Shown in pieces: positions 43,297 to 51,149 of a stretch of DNA of 64,000 bases (positions are counted from its first letter, which is position 1; every line of letters starts with the position of its first letter). The stretch is from Nostoc sp. MG11 (lineage in GTDB: Bacteria > Cyanobacteriota > Cyanobacteriia > Cyanobacteriales > Nostocaceae): positions 62,001-126,000 of the forward strand of contig NZ_JACXXN010000009.1 in NCBI RefSeq assembly GCF_014904695.1. Direction: 5' to 3'. The position numbers and the translations under genes were made by a program. The notes below the pieces were generated by a model. That model made no database searches, was not told the DNA's origin, and saw only the letters and a list, made by a program, of their open reading frames with translations.

Positions 43297-44313
43297 CTAT
43301 AATGTACTATCTGGGAATACTTGAGGTGAAAACATTCCCCACAATGACTCGTAGTAAGGGATAAAATAAGCAGCCTGTTGTGGTTCTAGACGAGAGCGGA
43401 TCTCATTGCCAAGCAAGTGAATCAATTGCCGCACCAATTCCCAACGTACCTTCAATCGAGGGTACAGCATCACACACAGCGGAAATAGTTCTTGTTGTAT
43501 GGCACTAATGTTGTTCTCCAAAACACAGACCCACAGATAGACTTGGAACATTTCGGTATCACGAATACTCGAAATTTTTATATTAGTGTCACTTAAACGA
43601 CCTGTATGGCAATGATAAGCAGGATATAACTCCATTACCCGTTCTACAATCTTGGTTGCAATCTCAGTGCATAACGGCAAGAGTTGCTGGACTGCTTTTA
43701 ATGGTGGCGCGTTGTAAGCATGTTGTCCTGCTGCATGGTAAGCACGCTGAAGCGGCATGTAAAGATGGTCATCAATCACTTTGAAGTAAGCACTGAGCAA
43801 TAGTTGCTGTGCTGGTGGTGTCAAGTTTAGCAGCATTTGTCCGCTGTAGTGGAATTGCATACTAATAAACCCAATGACTCTAGGATCATCTGCTATGTAT
43901 TTCTGCCGAATATGTCCTAAATCCGATGCAATCCATGTAGAAAACTTCGGTGGGGGAATCTGTTGAGCATAAGCTGATAGCGCAGTTTGATAAATCTGGT
44001 GAGCATCTTTTGTTACTGCCCACGGATCAATGAATTGAGGGTCAATTTGATGCCGAATTACCTCTTGAGATAGAAGTGCTTCCGTTCTTGCCCACGCTTC
44101 AAGACTCGTAGTTCGGAGTGTCTGCATTAACGTTTTTGCAATCTCAGTTGCCATTTCACTTCGGTTGAGGGCTTCGGTCAAATCATCCTGTTCAGCTAGC
44201 TTTCGCAAATACTTCTTCGCCCACGCTTCTGAAAATTTTTGATTTGCTCCGGTTTCAACAAGTTCTTCTGGTTTATCTGAAAATGATGCAATATTTTGTA
44301 AATTTATCAACAC
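43297..44313 (-). CDS. Hypothetical all-helical protein, 338 residues
   Basis: Opened by a GTG at 44313 without a clear ribosome binding site. The sequence is helical and soluble, rich in Leu, Gln and Ala, with 'AWAKKYLRKLAEQDDLTEAL' and 'DPWAVTKDAHQIYQTALSAY' as distinctive blocks, and a C-terminal 'RLEPQQAAYFIPYYESLWGM'. It does not match a family I know, but the even codon use and length mark it as a real gene. Isolated by repeats on both sides. Confidence 0.65.
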   Translation of the reverse strand: MLINLQNIASFSDKPEELVETGANQKFSEAWAKKYLRKLAEQDDLTEALNRSEMATEIAKTLMQTLRTTSLEAWARTEALLSQEVIRHQIDPQFIDPWAVTKDAHQIYQTALSAYAQQIPPPKFSTWIASDLGHIRQKYIADDPRVIGFISMQFHYSGQMLLNLTPPAQQLLLSAYFKVIDDHLYMPLQRAYHAAGQHAYNAPPLKAVQQLLPLCTEIATKIVERVMELYPAYHCHTGRLSDTNIKISSIRDTEMFQVYLWVCVLENNISAIQQELFPLCVMLYPRLKVRWELVRQLIHLLGNEIRSRLEPQQAAYFIPYYESLWGMFSPQVFPDSTL

Positions 44314-44521
44314 CTGATTTCTCTATCTAATGAAATATTTCTTAGTCTTTTCCAGCATAGAAAAATCAATCTCGCTATAAAAACCGCAAGATTACGGGGT
44401 TTATCATCTCTTCAAACTAAAATCCTGGAGCTTTTACAAACTAGCGAAAAAGAATCAAACTTTCTGGAAAAAGACGATCGCTACCATAACATCCAATATT
44501 CGGATAAGCCTAACAATTTTC

Positions 44522-44601
44522 CTTGTGGTCTGGGCAAAGGGTAAGGAGTAAAAGTAAATTCCAGCCTTTTCCCTTTCCCCCTTAACCGCAAGGTATTGCC
44601 A
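44522..44601. repeat. Dispersed intergenic repeat (copy 2)
   Basis: CTTGTGGTCTGGG...GGGTAAGGAGTAAA...CAGCCTTTTCC...AAGGTATTG repeats the unit at 24414-24489. The rest of 44314-44639 has no gene. Confidence 0.6.
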
Positions 44602-44639
44602 AAACAATGCTCAAATTTTGGATGTTACAACTTGACTTT

Positions 44640-46259
44640 CTACAGTCGATTAGTATCTTTTGTAACTAGTTTCCAACCTTCAGCTTGGTCAATTAGCTTC
44701 ATTGACTCTAGTTGGAGATTGTTTGCAGTAGATGCATTTAGTAAGAAGTAGGGTTGTCCGCTGTAGTGCCAATAATATTTCAGTTCACCTGGAGATGCGG
44801 GAATGATAGTGCGATCACTATAAAAATCCAACGAGGGACGATGATAGGGAAAAGATGTGTAAATCTTTTTCACAGCTGGATTTGCCTGCACGATCATGGC
44901 GGCAACTGGTTTAACTGGATAAGCTTTACTTAATTCCCAAACCCAGTAGTTGGATTTCATCAACAGCAGTAGCGAAAGATAACTTCCCCAAAACAAAATT
45001 TTCAGGAATTGTCCGTCACCTCGCTCTGCCAAAATAGCTGCTAAGGTCATAGTTAAAGCTATTGCTGCAAAAATCAACTGTAAGTCAGTTTTTGGTGCTG
45101 TACCCCAACTGAAATACATACTACCAGCAGAAGCAGCCACAGCAAGTATTGCTAAACCAGCTACCCAAGTACGAGGGTACGATGACAGTAAAGGTGAATT
45201 TTCCGTCTCTGTTAATTGGATACCAAAACCTAAGGCTAAGCTAGGGTAAATCGGGAATATGTACCAGGCAAATTTGGTACTCATGAAAGAAATTGCCAGC
45301 AGATAAACACCACTCCACACTAGTACGAGTTTTGCCCAGCTGAGGTTGCGATTTTCCCAGGTTAAACGTACAGTTTGCGGTAAAAACACTAGCCATGGCC
45401 ATGTCCATTTTAGAAGTTCGATGACATAGTACCAGGGTGGTTGAGGATTCTTTTCGATGACGGTGCCGATTCTGTTTAAGGATTGATTTACAATGCCGTC
45501 TTCGACAAAAGTATAACCATAATGGATCAGTTGGGCGCTATACCAAGAAGCCACAGGCAGAATGCCGATGAAGATTGCCAGCCAAAAATAATAACTGGTA
45601 AGTAGTCGTGGTGTGTCCCAAAACAAAAATACGATCGCGATCGCACCTAGCAATCCGCCTAACAGTCCTTGAGTTAGACAAATCAACCCAAAACTGACAC
45701 CAACACCAAGGCAATAACGTAAATCCCGGCGTGATCGTAATACACACAACATCATCAACATCAAAAAACTTACCACCGCTCCATCTAACATTGCCAAACG
45801 CCCATGACGTACGACAGGTAGCATTGTTAGGTAAATCAAGGCGCTATAAATAGCCGCCCAGCGTTGGCGAAATATCTCTCGACCAATGCAATACAGTAAA
45901 GGTACTGATATAGCTGTTAAAATTGCTCCAGGTAAGCGTGTTGTTCCTTCATTCATGCCTCCTAGAGAATAAGCCCAAGCAATTAGCAAATGCATCAGGG
46001 GCGGCTTGTTGTGATACGGTTCGCCTCCTAGGGTTGGGTAAAGCCAACGCATTGAGCCTTCTGGAGCACGCCAAATTTCACGAGCAACCTGGGCCACAGT
46101 GCCTTCATCCCAATCTCGCAGCGGTAATCCTCCAAGATTGATGCTAAATAGTAAAACTGCCGCTAAAAGCAGTACTACCAACCATACCCAATCAATCCAT
46201 TTACCAACCGTGCGATGCTGTCTCTCTAGATGACCCCAAACAAAGCTTCCTTCTTGCAT
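44640..46259 (-). CDS. GT39/ArnT-like membrane glycosyltransferase
   Basis: 539 residues. Many membrane helices begin at 'WVWLVVLLLAAVLLFSINLG'. Right after the first comes 'GLPLRDWDEGTVAQVAREIW', the acidic loop that holds the catalytic Asp in PMT/ArnT-type enzymes, then 'GGEPYHNKPPLMHLLIAWAY'. The C-terminal soluble domain has 'YTSFPYHRPSLDFYSDRTII'. It should move a sugar from a polyprenyl-phosphate donor to a lipid or protein on the outer face of the membrane. Donor and acceptor are not decidable. Monocistronic. Confidence 0.85.
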   Translation of the reverse strand: MQEGSFVWGHLERQHRTVGKWIDWVWLVVLLLAAVLLFSINLGGLPLRDWDEGTVAQVAREIWRAPEGSMRWLYPTLGGEPYHNKPPLMHLLIAWAYSLGGMNEGTTRLPGAILTAISVPLLYCIGREIFRQRWAAIYSALIYLTMLPVVRHGRLAMLDGAVVSFLMLMMLCVLRSRRDLRYCLGVGVSFGLICLTQGLLGGLLGAIAIVFLFWDTPRLLTSYYFWLAIFIGILPVASWYSAQLIHYGYTFVEDGIVNQSLNRIGTVIEKNPQPPWYYVIELLKWTWPWLVFLPQTVRLTWENRNLSWAKLVLVWSGVYLLAISFMSTKFAWYIFPIYPSLALGFGIQLTETENSPLLSSYPRTWVAGLAILAVAASAGSMYFSWGTAPKTDLQLIFAAIALTMTLAAILAERGDGQFLKILFWGSYLSLLLLMKSNYWVWELSKAYPVKPVAAMIVQANPAVKKIYTSFPYHRPSLDFYSDRTIIPASPGELKYYWHYSGQPYFLLNASTANNLQLESMKLIDQAEGWKLVTKDTNRL

Positions 46260-46917
46260 ATTCTATGATAATCATTTTGCTTGCTGGTTTGATTACAAGA
46301 GACTAGAACGAATCTCCTATGTTGCCACCCAATAACAACCTGTGTTCTTAACAATTGCTAGTTTTTAAGGTTAACTCAATTTTTTCTAATTGGTGCTAAC
46401 TTTTTGAGAAATTTATCTTAGTTATTTGTCTAGTTATTTAACAAGGATTTTTTGAGATTTTTGATAAAAACAATACAAGTAGAAACTATTGAATCACTTG
46501 TTGAAGAGTGTGTAAGTTAACCAATTTTTATTTTAGATGTAGCATTTAGTTTAACTTTTTTTTACTTAATTTTAAATTTGCTAGTGTCAATCAATAAACA
46601 AAAAAATCTAACAAGTTTATCCTGCAAGGTAACTTGGCTAAGGCTTCATCATTATATCACTCATTCCCAAACCAGACCTCTGCGTTGCATCATAGTTAAA
46701 GTATTTTTGGCGATATAAAGATAGTAATTTTGATTACATTTTAGTCAAAAGTTTTGCTGCCGATTTCAGGTAAAAATACAAATACCGACAGTAGTCCAGA
46801 AGTCAAATAAATTACGAATATAAAGTAAAAAAACTAACTGAGATCTAATATTTTTTTAATAACTAGTAAAAATCGAAAATTTGCGAGATGTTGAATCAGT
46901 TAGTGGTCAATTAGCAA
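46260..46917. other. AT-rich spacer, about 660 bp
   Basis: No gene, RNA or repeat recognised; poly-A/T runs dominate. Confidence 0.4.
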
Positions 46918-48210
46918 TTAAAAAATAAAGATTACTTGCAAATACCATTTTTTATCCTGACGAATAATCTCAATTTGCCTGATGAATTCTCGAAAGTAAA
47001 ATCGTCGCTCTGCTTCCGACAGGTCTAACCAAAATTGTGGGATAGAAACAGCTTGAGCAACAGAACGTAAGTTTACAGGTGGGAAAGTTGCCAGCTTAGC
47101 TTGCAGTACAGAAATTTCTGTGCGGAGTTTGTAAGCCCTTAATTTTGCTGTTTCAGTATCCAAAATTTCTGTTTCGACTAAAGTGGGTAACTGAGCAAGT
47201 ATTTCTTGCTGACGAGCGATCGCTTCACTTAAACTATTCTTGACTGCATCTAGTTGAGGAAAATTCATTCCTGCCACTGCTAACGGTAAGTCACGGCAAA
47301 CCGTTTCAATTGTGTGTTCCAAAACTTCTTGGTAAGGAATGGCACGACATTTAGGATGTTTGGGACAGCTAATTGAACGTAAATAAAGATACTCTTTGTC
47401 TTGGTTTCGTTGAGTGACGCTGGTAACTACCAAATGTGACTGACACTCATCACAGATAACCAACCCAGCTAGAGAACGTGGCGCACTAGCAGTGCGAGAT
47501 GGTAAACGGCTGTTACGGCGCAAAAGTCGGTCAATTTGAGCAGCTTCTTCTTTAGAAATTATCGGAACATGGGTATTGGAGAGAATTTCACCATTGTGAT
47601 AAGCTGTATCGCCCCGATAGACTGGATTCGTCAGCCAACGCCGTCCAGTGGTTACAGAGATTTTCTTGCCATATTTTTTCGCCAGATAACGGACTGAACC
47701 CCGCAGAGAACCATAGAGTAAAAAGTGTTCAAAAAAATCTTTGACCACTGGCGAAGTACTGCGGTCAATAGTATATTTTCCTTTACCTCTGCGGTAGCCA
47801 TAGGGAACTTTACCAGGCGGAGGTGCAGCATCAAGCCGATTGCGGGCATGTCCTTGGCGGATGCGACGACTGCGTTGCTGACGTTGAACTTCGTGTAGCA
47901 AATTCAGCAATTCGCTGCGGAGATCCGAGTTTTCAGATGTGTATGATTGTTCAGTGGCAATTACTATGACTCCCATCGCTTCGAGTTGATTTAAGCGATC
48001 GCTCACTTCATCTACAGTGTCCCCCAATTCTTCCAAGCGACGAATTAGCAGATAATCTACTGGTTCAGTTTGGCAGTCCGTGAATAATTGTTCTAATTGC
48101 GATCTATTGCCCAAATCTTGATAAACACAATCCACCTCCCATCCCCAATTAGTCTGCTCAAAAGATGGTTCTAGTAGAGGGTCACTGTAAGTGTAAGCAA
48201 TGATTTTCAT
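46918..48210 (-). CDS. XisF-like large serine recombinase, catalytic residues degenerate
   Basis: 430 residues. The N-terminal resolvase-like domain (1-140) is followed by the recombinase domain ('PPPGKVPYGYRRGKGKYTID', 'YLAKKYGKKISVTTGRRWLT', 'NPVYRGDTAYHNGEIL'), a zinc ribbon ('LVICDECQSHLVV ... CPKHPKC') and a coiled coil, as in XisF of the fdxN element and other large serine recombinases. Ser9 in 'AYTYSDP' could be the nucleophile, but the motif normally reading RLDRLGR is 'RLEELGD' (58-64), and the Arg two before the Ser is Thr. It may no longer cut DNA. No att sites or element boundaries are visible around it. Confidence 0.82.
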   Translation of the reverse strand: MKIIAYTYSDPLLEPSFEQTNWGWEVDCVYQDLGNRSQLEQLFTDCQTEPVDYLLIRRLEELGDTVDEVSDRLNQLEAMGVIVIATEQSYTSENSDLRSELLNLLHEVQRQQRSRRIRQGHARNRLDAAPPPGKVPYGYRRGKGKYTIDRSTSPVVKDFFEHFLLYGSLRGSVRYLAKKYGKKISVTTGRRWLTNPVYRGDTAYHNGEILSNTHVPIISKEEAAQIDRLLRRNSRLPSRTASAPRSLAGLVICDECQSHLVVTSVTQRNQDKEYLYLRSISCPKHPKCRAIPYQEVLEHTIETVCRDLPLAVAGMNFPQLDAVKNSLSEAIARQQEILAQLPTLVETEILDTETAKLRAYKLRTEISVLQAKLATFPPVNLRSVAQAVSIPQFWLDLSEAERRFYFREFIRQIEIIRQDKKWYLQVIFIF

Positions 48211-48270
48211 TTGTCATTCGGTTAGACGCCTCCTCTTCTCTCACTCTCAAACACAACCCTATCAGGCGAA

Positions 48271-49080
48271 TTAGATGCGTCTGTCCTTATCTATCATCCG
48301 CGCTCCCAGTAAAGTTATAGCTACTAGCATTGCCATCCCGCTTGCTGTAACGGCGACCGCAGTGTTTTGCTGGCTAGTAATGTTGTTAAAAACAATACCG
48401 ATTAGCGCCCAAATAATTGCCAAGCCACAATACCAATTTCCTCTACTCAGGAAAGTTATAATAGTACCGAAAATCCCAGCAACAATTACCGTCATGATGG
48501 AGAAGTTCTCCTGTGATAGTCCGAAATAGTCGAACCCAGAGGCTTCCAGTGCTTGGGATATAACGGCGAAAGTCGCAATTGATTCCCATCCTGTGAAGAC
48601 ACTAACAGGGAGAGCCACAAACCAGCGCTCAGCGTTTGTGAGTGAAGCACGTCGGCGAACTACCTCAACGAAAGCATTGCCAATAGTAAACAAGACGAAG
48701 ATAATCAGCACGACACTAAGCCAATTTACCCCATGAAGTTGGTTATCGATCTCCCACAGCGTGCTGCCAAAGAAAGCTGTGGCAGTGAAAAAGCCGATGC
48801 TGCGAAGAAACGGGTCGTTGCGCCGACTTGGTAGGGACTGATAAACAGAATAGCCGATGCAAGTTACGAAGATGAACAACCAGATAAAGAAAGTGTAGGT
48901 AGCAGGAGTGGCGGGCGTTTCGACTATATCGGAGCGTGTCCAAATAGGCTGACCAATTCCGGCGATATCTGCAAAGAAGGGTGAAACTGCCTGAGCGATC
49001 GCAAATACGATGTTTAGGACTTGCCGTAGTTGATCGCGAAATGTATTAACAGGAGTGTCAGTTTCAAAGTCGATAGTCAT
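48271..49080 (-). CDS. TspO/MBR-like multi-spanning membrane protein
   Basis: 269 residues from ATG 49080, chosen because TTAGGAGA lies six bases upstream; a longer frame to 49155 lacks this. About seven hydrophobic segments. 'ATPATYTFFIWLFIFVTCIG' followed by 'YSVYQSLPSRR' matches the pattern of bacterial TspO-related (tryptophan-rich sensory) proteins, which bind porphyrins or other ligands. The C-terminal 'LLGARMIDKDRR' is cytoplasmic. The similarity is distant, so ligand and role are open. Confidence 0.6.
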   Translation of the reverse strand: MTIDFETDTPVNTFRDQLRQVLNIVFAIAQAVSPFFADIAGIGQPIWTRSDIVETPATPATYTFFIWLFIFVTCIGYSVYQSLPSRRNDPFLRSIGFFTATAFFGSTLWEIDNQLHGVNWLSVVLIIFVLFTIGNAFVEVVRRRASLTNAERWFVALPVSVFTGWESIATFAVISQALEASGFDYFGLSQENFSIMTVIVAGIFGTIITFLSRGNWYCGLAIIWALIGIVFNNITSQQNTAVAVTASGMAMLVAITLLGARMIDKDRRI

Positions 49081-49120
49081 ATCGTCTCCTAACTTTCTCA
49101 CAAGTTTATACCAATAAATT

Positions 49121-49279
49121 TTAGGCGATAGATGCAGGTATTTGCTCCTTTTCAAGTATTAAAGTTCTAGTGGTAAGCGATGGTGTACCCGCCCACAGTA
49201 GGCATCGCAAAAACTCTTTGATTTTCGACCAAGAGTTCTCAATTGGTAAAAAATCAGGAGAATCAGGTGATAAATATAC
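49121..49279 (-). pseudogene. IS630-family transposase C-terminal fragment
   Basis: A minus-strand frame reads 'VYLSPDSPDFLPIENSWSKI' then 'KEFLR', the hallmark of the IS630/Tc1 DDE catalytic end (the E of 'PIEN'). It is then run over by a small dispersed repeat and a stop at 49121-49123. There is no start and no upstream DD part. Confidence 0.7.
49177..49208. repeat. Small dispersed repeat inside the IS630 fragment
   Basis: GCGATGGTGTACCCGCCCAC plus AGTAGGCATCGC has GCGATG/CATCGC ends; complement matches units at 16771, 50614 and 62319. Confidence 0.65.
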
Positions 49280-49470
49280 CAATCTGGCTCAAATGGTACT
49301 CTTGTAAAGCCAAAACATTTGCGGTTTAAGCCCTTTGCAATTGCTTGCGTAATTCATGCCGGAATTTTGTTATTAAGGGGTAAGTTTTCGGGCGGGGCAT
49401 GAACCAAAAAATCTAAAATTCGCAGTCAAGAGTTATTAATTCTCTCCCTGCCTCATTCCTTCACTTCCCA

Positions 49471-49830
49471 TCACTGCTGACTCAGCTCGATAATATTTCC
49501 ATCAGGGTCTTGGGTGAAGAGGGCGGCGCGACCGGAGGCGCTAGCTTGAATGCGATAATTGTGATTGAGTAACTCTAATTTGGCGGTGTCTAAGTCAGCA
49601 ACAGAGAAAGCTATGTGGGGGTTGCGTCCCCATTTTTCGTTTGGGTTTTCGGTGGGTACGGTGGTTGCGACAATCAAGTGAATTTGATAGTTGCCGACTT
49701 GATACCATGCACCAGAGTATTTTAAGGAGCGATCTATTTTGGATAGTCCTAATACTTTGCCATAAAAGTGTTCGGAGCGTTCTAAGTCAGTAACGAGAAT
49801 GGCTGTATGAAGGCTCTGGGTAATCTGCAT
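49471..49830 (-). CDS. VOC (glyoxalase/bleomycin-resistance) family protein
   Basis: 119 residues, one VOC domain with two beta-alpha-beta-beta-beta modules: 'LHTAILVTDLERSEHFYGKV', 'LGL', then 'GRNPHIAFSVADLDTAKLEL' and the last strand 'FTQDPDGNIIELSQQ'. The His, His and Glu positions for a metal are present. Family members are lyases, dioxygenases or binding proteins; the substrate is unknown. Standing alone on its strand between repeat-rich spacers. Confidence 0.85.
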   Translation of the reverse strand: MQITQSLHTAILVTDLERSEHFYGKVLGLSKIDRSLKYSGAWYQVGNYQIHLIVATTVPTENPNEKWGRNPHIAFSVADLDTAKLELLNHNYRIQASASGRAALFTQDPDGNIIELSQQ

Positions 49831-49937
49831 TATCAGTAAGATGCGATCGGGTTTATTTAGATTTTGACCTAATTTGAACCACTAAGGAGAGAGTGGAGAA
49901 GTGGAGGGGTAGCGAACCACAAGAGGAATAAATACTG

Positions 49938-49978
49938 ATTCTTGACCCTTGACAAATGACTAATGACCAATGACCAAT
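49938..49978. repeat. Heptamer array upstream of 50019
   Basis: TTCTTGACCCTTGACAAATG and ACTAATGACCAATGACCAAT are seven-base TGACCAA/TGACTAA-type units. Confidence 0.65.
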
Positions 49979-50018
49979 AAAATACTTTGGCGCTGTCAAT
50001 TAATAACGAGGATAAATT

Positions 50019-50453
50019 ATGGATGCTAAATTAAATCTTACAGAAATCAATGTCTCACGCGAAATTCTGCAAGATTACGAGCCAGCAGTACATGCATTGG
50101 ATAATTTGGCAATGCATAATGGCAACCTAGAACGCTCTTTCCAGGATTTATGGACAGAAAAAAATGGGCAACCGCTTATGCAGCAAGGTAAATCTCTCTG
50201 GCAAGTAACACTAAAGGTACTGCGTCAGGAACTCTGTGGCGATGATGGCTTTCGCGGTCAACTTAAAGACTACACAAAGAATCCAGGGAGTGCGTCTTTG
50301 CTGACAGGTTTGATTGTTTCCCTCGTGGGTTTAGCAACGGCGAACGGCTTGCCGATTGATCCAGCGATCGCTACTGTTATTGTTTTATATATCCTTAAAA
50401 TCGGATTGAATATTTTTTGCGAATATACCGAACCAAACGTGCAGACCAGCTAG
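50019..50453 (+). CDS. Hypothetical protein with C-terminal membrane hairpin
   Basis: 144 residues from an ATG after ACGAGGATAAATT. The first 95 residues are soluble and helical ('YEPAVHALDNLAMHNGNLER'). Two hydrophobic segments follow: 'SASLLTGLIVSLVGLATANG' and 'DPAIATVIVLYILKIGLNIF'. The family is not known to me. The shape, a small helical domain plus a membrane hairpin, resembles accessory proteins of cyanobacterial signalling NTPases, but no such neighbour is here. Confidence 0.55.
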   Translation: MDAKLNLTEINVSREILQDYEPAVHALDNLAMHNGNLERSFQDLWTEKNGQPLMQQGKSLWQVTLKVLRQELCGDDGFRGQLKDYTKNPGSASLLTGLIVSLVGLATANGLPIDPAIATVIVLYILKIGLNIFCEYTEPNVQTS

Positions 50454-51149
50454 CATAACGATTGCGAGCTTTGGGGGTTGATCCAGATCAAGTATAAGAT
50501 GCGATCGCAATCCTGTGATATTCTACTATTCAAGCTGGTTTAGATGCTCAACATTTGCATTTTGACATTCAGTCAAGTAACTTTATTCTCTGTTTTGTAG
50601 AATATTGAGAGATGCGATCGCCTACGGCGGGCGGGTACGCCATCGCTTGCTTCTAATAAATAATCGGTAGGTTGGGAAAATTTAAGTCAAATATTCTGAA
50701 TACTATTTTTAACCAAGAACTGCTGACTGAGTGTAAAAATTTATTCACTTGCCAACAATTAATAACAAATATAAAATACTGATTTGATTATATTAATCTA
50801 CTTAATTTATATCAGATAGACCTTTGAAATTGCTTGTAGTACTTTTAACCAAACATACTTATCTGAGAATAATAAAAATTGCACACTTAATCAATCAATA
50901 TTAACTTCAGTAATACAACTGAGTATTAACAAATTCTATAAATTCTACCCAGACAGGCTTGTATATTGATCAAATATTTGAAAGAATCATCAAAAGTACT
51001 AAATCTTTAATTATTAGTCCTACTCCTGAATCCTGAGTTTTCAGTGGAGTAATGGTGTGATAGGGCAACAGGTTGAAGTTTTCTCTCTCCTTCTTATATC
51101 CTCTGATCATTATTTTCAAGCAAAGTCTAAAGCTTATTCCCACATCGCA
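50454..51149. other. AT-rich spacer with a small dispersed repeat
   Basis: HIP1 sites near 50501 and 50614 and the repeat noted separately. The remainder is AT-rich. No gene is seen; an in-frame extension of the next gene from 51057 is judged non-coding. Confidence 0.4.
50614..50654. repeat. Small dispersed repeat, GCGGGCGG family
   Basis: GCGATCGCCTACGGCGGGCG then GGTACGCCATCGCTTGCTTCT; the same order recurs at 62319-62358 and, reversed, at 49177. Confidence 0.7.

Noticed and set aside
46918-48210. Excision element with att sites around the recombinase
   Set aside because: No matching direct repeats found by eye on both sides in the window.
51057-51149. N-terminal extension of the cyclase-like protein
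   Set aside because: The open frame has no good start and reads AT-rich spacer; ATG 51150 is the first sensible start.
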